A DNA stretch of 64,000 nucleotides from Manis javanica (lineage: Eukaryota; Chordata; Mammalia; Pholidota; Manidae), in NCBI RefSeq assembly GCF_040802235.1, contig NC_133165.1:14665623-14729622 (forward strand), in the 5' to 3' direction. This document shows positions 58,386 to 64,000 of the stretch, piece after piece (the first letter of the stretch is position 1; each line of letters starts with the position of its first letter). Both the position numbers and the translations under genes were made by a program. The notes beneath the pieces are model-generated. The model was not told the DNA's origin and did no database searches. It saw only the letters and a list, made by a program, of their open reading frames with translations.

Positions 58386-59246
58386 CTAGAGCAGTCCCTG
58401 TAAGATGTCCTGTAGAGGTGGTTTGTGGGAGGCAAATTCCCTCAATTTTTGCTTGTCTGGGAATTGTTTAATCCCTCCTTCATATTTAAATGATAATCGT
58501 GCTGGATACAGTAGTCTTGGTTCGAGGCCCTTCTGTTTCATTGCATTAAGTATATCATGCCATTCTCTTCTGGCCTGTAGGGTTTCTGTTGAGAAGTCTG
58601 ATGATAGCCTGATGGGTTTTCCTTTGTAGGTGACCTTTTTTTTCTCTCTGGCTGCCTTTAATACTTTGTCCTTGTCTTTGATCTTTGCCATTTTAATTAT
58701 TATGTGTCTTGGTGTTGCCCTACTTGGATCCCTTGTCATGGGAGTTCTGTGTACCTCTGTGGTCTGAGAGGCCATTTTCTCCTCTAGTTTGGGGAAGTTT
58801 TCAGCAATTATTTCTTCAAAGACACTATCTATCCCTTTTTCTCTCTCTTCTTCTTCTGTTACCCCTATAATGTGGATATTGTTCCATTTCGATTGGTCAC
58901 TCAGCTCTCTTAGAATTCTTTCATTCCTGGAGATCCTTTTATCTCTCTCTGCATCAGCTTCTCTGTGTTCCTGTTCTCTGTTTTCTAGTCCATTAATGGT
59001 CTCTTGCATCTCGTCCATTCTGTTTTGAAGTCCTTGCAGAGCTTTTTCTATTTCTGTATTCTCCTTCCTTAGTTCTTACATATGTCTCTGCAAGTCCATC
59101 AGCATGGTTATGACTTTTGTTTTGAATTCTTTTTCAGGAAAACTGGTTAAATCTATCTCCCCAGGATCCTTCTCAGGGGAAGATGTAGCAGATGCCGAAG
59201 CTGTCTTTTTTAGTCTTGTCTGGATTAAATTTTTTTGCCTTTTCAT
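58386..59246 (-). pseudogene. LINE-1 ORF1 with one nonsense codon
   Basis: ORF1p is the L1 RNA-binding nucleic-acid chaperone that trimerises through a coiled coil. This ORF starts MKRQKNLIQTRLKKT at 59,246 and keeps one frame for 287 codons to the stop at 58,386. It is interrupted only at codon 57 by TAA (59,076-59,078; context LQRHM-stop-ELRKEN). The segment after the stop has an E/R-rich coiled coil, an RRM-like region (WNNIHIIGVTEEEER; RHIIIKMAKIKDKDKVLKA) and a C-terminal domain (REWHDILNAMKQKGLEPRLL). A downstream ATG at 59,018 could in principle open a 210-codon product lacking the N-terminus. The length of about 286 is slightly short compared with human ORF1p (338), as in other mammals. 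Confidence 0.9.
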
Positions 59247-60028
59247 GTTGATAGGTGCAATGGAGTGCTATTGACACTTCTATCAGCTTTCCACTTGGGT
59301 CCTGGCCTTTCTTTACTGGGACAACTGCGAACCCTTGTGGCTTGTGTTGGGCACTTGCGTGTAGACTGGCTCTTTGTATCTTGCCTGGCCGGTATGGAGG
59401 AAGCTCCCTTGCTGAAGGCGTGGCCAGCCTTAGGCTGCTAATCTGCTATGTCACGGCCTGGGAGGGTGATGGATGGGGGGCTCTTTGGCTGTTTACCTCC
59501 ATGAAGGGTCTCAGAGCTGTTGCCCAGGGGATTAGTGCACCCAGAGTACCCTGGAATTTCCAGCTGCTAGACTGTGACCTGGGATATTTCCGTCCAGCTC
59601 TGGTGTCCCTATCCCTTTAAGACTTTAAAAAAGCACTCGCTTTTCTTTGTCACAGGGCCATCGGCTTCGGGACCCACTCAGAGGTCTTGCTGTCCTGTTT
59701 CCCTAGTTTTCAGCCCTCCACGCATGCACTGTGTCTGCGCTCTGGTGTGGATGGCTGGGGCTGGGTGTTTAGCAGTCCTGGGCTCCCTCTCCCTCCCCGC
59801 TCTGACTCCTCTCCTCCCGCCGGGATCTGGGGTGAGGGGTGCTCAGGTCCCGCCGAACTGGGGCTTGTATCTTACCCCTTTCACCAGGCACTGGGCTCTC
59901 GCAGATGTGGATGTAGTCTGGCTGTTGTCCTGTGTCTTCTGGTCTCTCTTTTAGGATTAGTTGTATTTGTTGTATTTTCAAAAATATATATGTCTTTGGG
60001 AGGAGATTCCCACTGTCCTACTCACACC

Positions 60029-60038
60029 GCCATCTTGG
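60029..60038 (-). promoter_or_regulatory. YY1-type site at L1 5' end
   Basis: The minus strand reads CCAAGATGGC at positions 9-18 of the element. In human L1 a YY1 site in the same place directs the transcription start to the first base. Its preservation at the very 5' end supports that this copy is full length. Confidence 0.75.
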
Positions 60039-60046
60039 CTCTGCCT

Positions 60047-60065
60047 TCTGCTGTTCTTTCTCTTT
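60047..60065. repeat. Target-site duplication, right copy (full-length L1)
   Basis: Perfect 19-base match to 53,994-54,012, immediately beyond the element's first 5' UTR base. Confidence 0.95.
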
Positions 60066-60324
60066 CCTTACTTAGTGAACTCTTGCAGATCTAAGTTACT
60101 AGCCAGTTTCTTTTTTACTCTTTTTACCTTCCAGTAAAATGTGCAGCTTACTTTAATGAGATTAATAGATCAGGAAAAGGGTTTAATTTGGTCATCAGAA
60201 TAGTTAGGTGACTGCTGAGATGAAGCATAATGAACTTCTATTTGAATAGTTTTAATGGAGAACCACATTACTATCTTTGCAATATACCAAGTAAGAGAAT
60301 AGTAGAATATTAAGCAGTGATTGA

Positions 60325-60535
60325 TATTTATTTATTGGGCACTGTATTTCAGAAACTGTTGTAAGCACTTTATGTGGAGTGTGCCATTTACATTTCACAA
60401 TAACCCATTTAGTCAGCCATTACTTTCATCCTCATTTTATAGATAAAGAAAGAGGTTAAGAAACTTAATTAAAATCATGCAGTAGTCTATCACAGAGTTT
60501 AGGCTCTAACTCCTGATTTCTGCTGCCTGGATCAC
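60325..60535 (-). mobile_element. MIR SINE remnant
   Basis: 'gcactgtatttcagaaactg', 'gtaagcactttatgtggagt' and 'cctcattttatagataaaga' followed by 'aagaggttaagaaactt' form a good antisense MIR. Confidence 0.8.
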
Positions 60536-60714
60536 CATAAAATGGTGTGGATGGATCACCTAACAGTTTCAGCAGAATGTGATTCGGTTTAGATGATGCC
60601 TGAGCTATGTATCAGTTTGAACCAAGCACAGAAAGGAGAGCACCATGTCTCCACCAAACACCCATAAGCAGTAGTAAGAACAGGAGCCACAGCATCCACA
60701 CAATTAGAGGTGAC

Positions 60715-60875
60715 TTTGCTGAATGGTGACTAAATGCCATGCACTATACCAGCCACTTCTAGCATTTCATTTTGTCTTCACAACACTGTTGTACTGGGAT
60801 CCCATGTTGGTCCTCATCTCACAGATGAGGGAAGTGGGATTCACAGTGGCTGAGTAATTTGCATTCTATCCTGTA
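60715..60875 (-). mobile_element. MIR SINE remnant
   Basis: 'ctaaatgccatgcactatac', 'gtcttcacaacactgttgta' and 'cctcatctcacagatgaggg' show an antisense MIR core about 200 bases from the previous one. Confidence 0.8.
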
Positions 60876-61600
60876 AGTATAGGAGAGGCAATATTACCCC
60901 AGAGTCTAGGCTGTCAGTCTCAAAATCTTGGATACTTTTCTGGTTTAAATTATTGTTCAGTTTAGCCACTTCATAGTCTCCTCTGCTTCATCTTACAGAC
61001 AGTTTTTATCCCAATTTTGGAGCACCTTGTGGACATTTTGTTGATTTTTATAGTATATAAAATATAGGAAGTCCATTTCTCAGTGAAGTGTATTTTCATT
61101 CAGAATTTTTCTTTTCACTCAGTTTTTACAACTGACCATTGTATTTGGATTTCATGTTTTGTTTTGTTTTTCTCTCTGCTGCCTTGATTGATAATTATTC
61201 TCTGAAATATTTCTGTCATACATTTTAGCCATTGCTTTACGTCTTAAAGCATTCTCAAAACTGTATGCAGTTGAAATATAAATGAAAACATAATACACAG
61301 TGCCAGAAGTGGAACTAGTATCTTTTACATAGTGATATGAACTTGTTTTGAGATACATGTCCTTAGAACCACGTTCTTCGAAATGTTCCAAAAGAAAAGA
61401 AAAAAAAGAAAGAAAAAATGCTCTGGGCAGAGGTTTTATCCTCATAAACTCATTATTTATTTTTTCAACAGTTGTGACAACCTTTATATTTGGGAGAAGA
61501 ATACATCTTTAAACAGCATAAGAAAATGAATTTTAACATTTTTTAAAACTTCAAATATATAATATAATAGAGCTTTAATTAACAATTGTAATTTTTCAAG
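60876..61600. other. Intronic DNA, no feature recognised
   Basis: AT-rich. The 97-codon minus-strand frame at 61,152-61,445 has no known domain and includes a low-complexity GAAA-type tract (61,393-61,420). Confidence 0.45.
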
Positions 61601-61611
61601 ATAATTTTTAT

Positions 61612-62928
61612 TTACATATCAAATATAATCTTTGTTTTTAGTCTGGCAGGTTTATCTATGACCTCCAAATGAAGTAACTGTGGCCTTAAGATAATGGCCT
61701 GAGAGCAAAGTAATTTTGTGTAGCAAGGCCAGAAAGAACATATATGGAGAACAAAGAATATATATATATTTTTGGTCATTTGGCCCTTAGGGCGATTGGC
61801 ATTGAACAACCCCTTGCACACAGGAGGCATTCCTAAAGGGGTGCAAGAGATAGTACCAAAATCCAGAGCTACTCCCAAAGATAACCAAAAGAAAGACTCA
61901 GACCATTCCCTTATGAGCTGTAGCAGTCATTGTGGGACTAGAGCCACTAGTGGAGTGCAAGCTACATTTCTGTCCAGCTGTGTCCAGTTGCAAATGGAGT
62001 ACAACCCATACTTCTGCATGATCATATTTTTGGGGTCTCCAACTTGATGGTTGCCAAGCTAAGTTCTCAGGACACAGTATGAGACAAGCAAGAAAGCATT
62101 AGTTGTTGCTGGGAGAGAAATGATCAACAACAAATGGGTACTCAAAAGGAAAATTCTTACTTTTTCTTTTTGCCTGACAATCTGAATTTGGAAAGGAAGA
62201 GACATCATGAAATTTTTCTTTCCTCTTTGACCAGGTACCACAGGTAGAAAGCTGGGAGGGTTGACTTTGGTAAGAATTCATACCCTTTGCCAGCTTATGC
62301 CAGTTTTCTCAGAATCCCCTCTGCAGTATGTAGCATGAGTGGGTTTCATCCTGGTCCTGAGAAACCACAGAGGAGGAAAGCTAATTTTCCCTCTACCCTT
62401 TATAGATGGTTTGGTTGAGATCCTTTTTCTCTAAGTGGCCTCATAAATGGATAAACTCATCTAGATTAAAAGTTCTCCTCTGGGGGCCCTCTAATTCAAG
62501 ATTATCTTTGGTAAGGTTAACCTGCTTGTTTAGGCTCAAAACACAATTTTATTCACCTGAGGCCTCACACACACATCCCACCCTCCCTTCCCTACCCCCA
62601 GCCCAGATTAAGTCTGATCCAGAACATCTCCGGACTGGTATGCTTTTTAAGTGGGACCCAGTCCACTCCTGGTGCTGGTCCAGTTTTTATGTTGGACCCA
62701 GTCAACCTTGGATGCAGCCTGGTTTCTGATTCAAGTCTGGAAAAAAGAAATGCTGAAATGAAGTATGAAAGCTCCTAACACTGGGATCCAGCAGGGACTT
62801 GCCCATGGCCTCCTGAGGCGGTGAGCAGCAGCAGGCTCCTGGGCTCGGCAGGTACCTGTGTCTGCTTGCATTGCTCTTGGAGGCTGTTGGGGGTTTTCTT
62901 TGGTTCTCAATTCTGACATTAGAACTGT
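61612..62928. other. Possible ERV-internal or unclassified repeat region
   Basis: This 1.3-kb stretch is noticeably less AT-rich than its left flank and is followed directly by an LTR-like sequence of the same family as 15,270-15,627. Phrases such as 'gattaaaagttctcctctgg' are reminiscent of ERV leader regions, but I find no pol, gag or env motif. It may be ERV-derived; it may equally be unique intron. Confidence 0.3.
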
Positions 62929-63472
62929 TAAAAGATCAACTGAAGCATATTAAAAATTTTAAGAGTTCATTTGAACAATAAATCAAGTTGAATCAGGAAA
63001 CATCTAATCTAGCAGATAGAAAGGAGCTCTAGGCACTGTGCCAAAGGATAGATTTTTATAGGCAGGAAAAGAGCAGGAACAAGGAAGTTATATTAGACAA
63101 AAACGGCTGTTGGTTACTGTGAAGCTGCTTTCCTTTAGAGGATGGGAGGGGTTGACATTATCAGGCAGATTACCTGACTAGTGCTGATTGAAGATTCCTA
63201 AATGACTGGTTTAAGATTCCATTTTTGGGAGGGCTGAATCTATAATTAAGTCTTGGTTTAGTCATATGGGGCTTAGCCACAAGACAATGTGAACCTATTA
63301 TCTTGTTTTTTAAGGACAGTGTGGACAAAGTGAAAATTCCTATGGGCAGGATTCTCACCTGGTCCTGGTCAGCTAGCTTACTACACATGTGTGGACAATA
63401 CCTTGTTATTAACTCTATATAAAGAACTTCACCCAGTGCTCTGTGAAACATGGTGGCACAGAACACATTTAG
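62929..63472 (+). mobile_element. LTR of the same ERV family (copy B), truncated by L1
   Basis: The segment 63,325-63,472 matches 15,270-15,435 in order: 'aattcctatgggcaggattc', 'tcacctggtcctggtc', a TATA box (CTATATAAAG, 63,414-63,423), 'cacccagtgctctgtgaaac', then 'ggtggcacaga'. The upstream part starting 'tgttaaaagatcaactgaag' (62,929) is likely the U3 start, since LTRs begin TG. The poly(A) signal and U5 seen in copy A are missing because the sequence switches to L1 ORF2 at about 63,474. Confidence 0.65.
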
Positions 63473-63473
63473 A

Positions 63474-64000
63474 ACAGACATCTACAGAACTCTACACCCA
63501 AAAGCAGCAGAATACACATTCTTCTCAAGTGCACATGGAACATTTTCAAGAATAGATCATATACTAGGCCACAAGAAGAGCCTCAGTAAATTCGAAAAGG
63601 TTGAAATTGTACCAACCAGTTTCTCAGAGCACAGAGGTATGAAACTAGAAATAAATTATGCAAAAACAAAGAAAAATCCTACAAAGACATGGAGGCTTCA
63701 CAACATGGTCCTAAATAACCAATGGATCAATGACCAAATAAAAACAGAGATCAAGCAATACATGGAGAGAAATGACAACTATAATTCAACACCACAAAAT
63801 ATGTGGGATGCAGCCAAGGCCGTGCTAAAAGGAAAGTATATTGCAATACAGGCCTACTTCAGGAAAGAAGAACAATCCCATATAAGCAGTCTAAACTCAC
63901 AATTAATAAAAACAGAAATAGAAAAACAAATGAGGCCCAAAGTCAGTAGAAGGAGGGACATAATAAAGATTAGAGCAGAAATAAATAGAATCCAGAATAA
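63474..64000 (+). mobile_element. LINE-1 ORF2 fragment, open to window edge
   Basis: From codon GAC at 63,477 the plus strand stays open for the remaining 174 codons. It encodes endonuclease C-terminal text (DIYRTLHPKAAEYTFFSSAH; SRIDHILGHKKSLSKFEKVE; SFSEHRGMKLEINYAKTKK) and then the linker (NQWINDQIKTEIKQYMERND; RPKVSRRRDIIKIRAEINR). The endonuclease Asp is retained, while the expected Ser-Asp-His reads Ser-Glu-His. It is 5'-truncated and abuts the LTR. It continues beyond the window, so I cannot tell whether the RT part is intact. Confidence 0.9.

Larger units (their letters stand above)
54013..60046 (-). mobile_element. Full-length LINE-1, antisense to PPFIA2
   Basis: A 6.03-kb complete element on the minus strand. 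The 5' UTR is 59,247-60,046 (800 bp), ORF1 58,386-59,246, the inter-ORF spacer about 195 bp, ORF2 54,371-58,190, the 3' UTR 54,013-54,370, and an interrupted A tail lies at the left. A perfect 19-bp target-site duplication flanks it. The first bases of the sense strand carry CCAAGATGGC, as in other mammalian full-length L1s. Damage is light: one nonsense codon in ORF1, and a handful of single-base frameshifts and stops in ORF2. It is the youngest large insertion here, but it is not mobile as it stands. Its position in an intron in antisense orientation is the orientation best tolerated by genes. Confidence 0.95.
9852..64000 (+). other. PPFIA2: PPFIA2 intron 2 (continues beyond window)
   Basis: Donor GTATGC at 9852. 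No later sequence encodes the next liprin-alpha segment that I could recognise, and no other gene was found, so the remaining 54 kb is read as one long intron filled with L1, L2, MIR and LTR repeats. Long first coding introns are usual for this gene in other mammals. Several of the largest repeats, including the full-length L1, are antisense to the gene. Confidence 0.7.

Noticed and set aside
59255..60094. Plus-strand frames of 121-135 codons
   Set aside because: They are antisense to the L1 5' UTR and to the L1/flank junction. No independent evidence of a gene.
1..64000. CRISPR arrays, operons, bacterial or phage systems, tRNA or rRNA genes
   Set aside because: None is present. The composition, repeats and splice signals are mammalian, and the tandem repeats found lack the spacer-repeat pattern of CRISPR.
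9915..64000. Next PPFIA2 coding exon
   Set aside because: I looked for a splice-bounded segment continuing the liprin coiled coil after residue 83 and found none, so I do not report one. A short exon could be missed by eye.

Overview
This is nuclear DNA from a placental mammal. It has long AT-rich non-coding stretches, one CpG island, spliced gene structure, and ancient mammalian repeats (MIR, L2, MaLR/MLT1 LTRs, MER5A-type DNA elements) overlain by several generations of LINE-1. I see no Alu, B1/B2, Can-SINE, ruminant SINE or equine SINE. With the L1 3' UTR type present, that suggests a laurasiatherian with few young SINEs. A pangolin is my best guess, but it is an inference from memory of repeat families and not proven.

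The only protein-coding gene I can support is the 5' end of PPFIA2 (liprin-alpha-2) on the + strand. A CpG-island promoter lies at about 4.25-5.45 kb. It contains a probable non-coding first exon ending at a strong splice donor (4830/4831) and a second possible donor (5401/5402). The first coding exon is 9601-9851 and encodes residues 1-83. Everything from 9852 to the right edge looks like a very long second intron; I found no further exon.

The intron and upstream DNA are mostly repeats. There are long L2 copies at 14.7-15.3, 17.9-19.4, 36.0-36.8, 50.8-51.3 and 51.9-53.7 kb, the last split by a MaLR LTR. Old L1 pieces lie at 21.6-23.5, 24.5, 27.7-29.9 and 41.3-41.6 kb. A 38.5-41.2 kb L1 has an inverted 5' half, the signature of twin priming. 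A 5'-truncated L1 with a target-site duplication occupies 46.74-50.53 kb. A full-length L1 on the - strand occupies 54,013-60,046, flanked by a perfect 19-bp duplication, and has only a few disabling mutations. Another L1 ORF2 piece runs open off the right end. Two copies of one LTR family lie at 15.3 and 63.3 kb.

I found no new multi-gene system. The points most worth a second look are the near-intact antisense L1, the twin-primed L1, the alternative first-exon donors with a two-codon upstream ORF, a poly(A) signal just inside intron 2, and a 52-bp-period tandem array at 50.65-50.82 kb.
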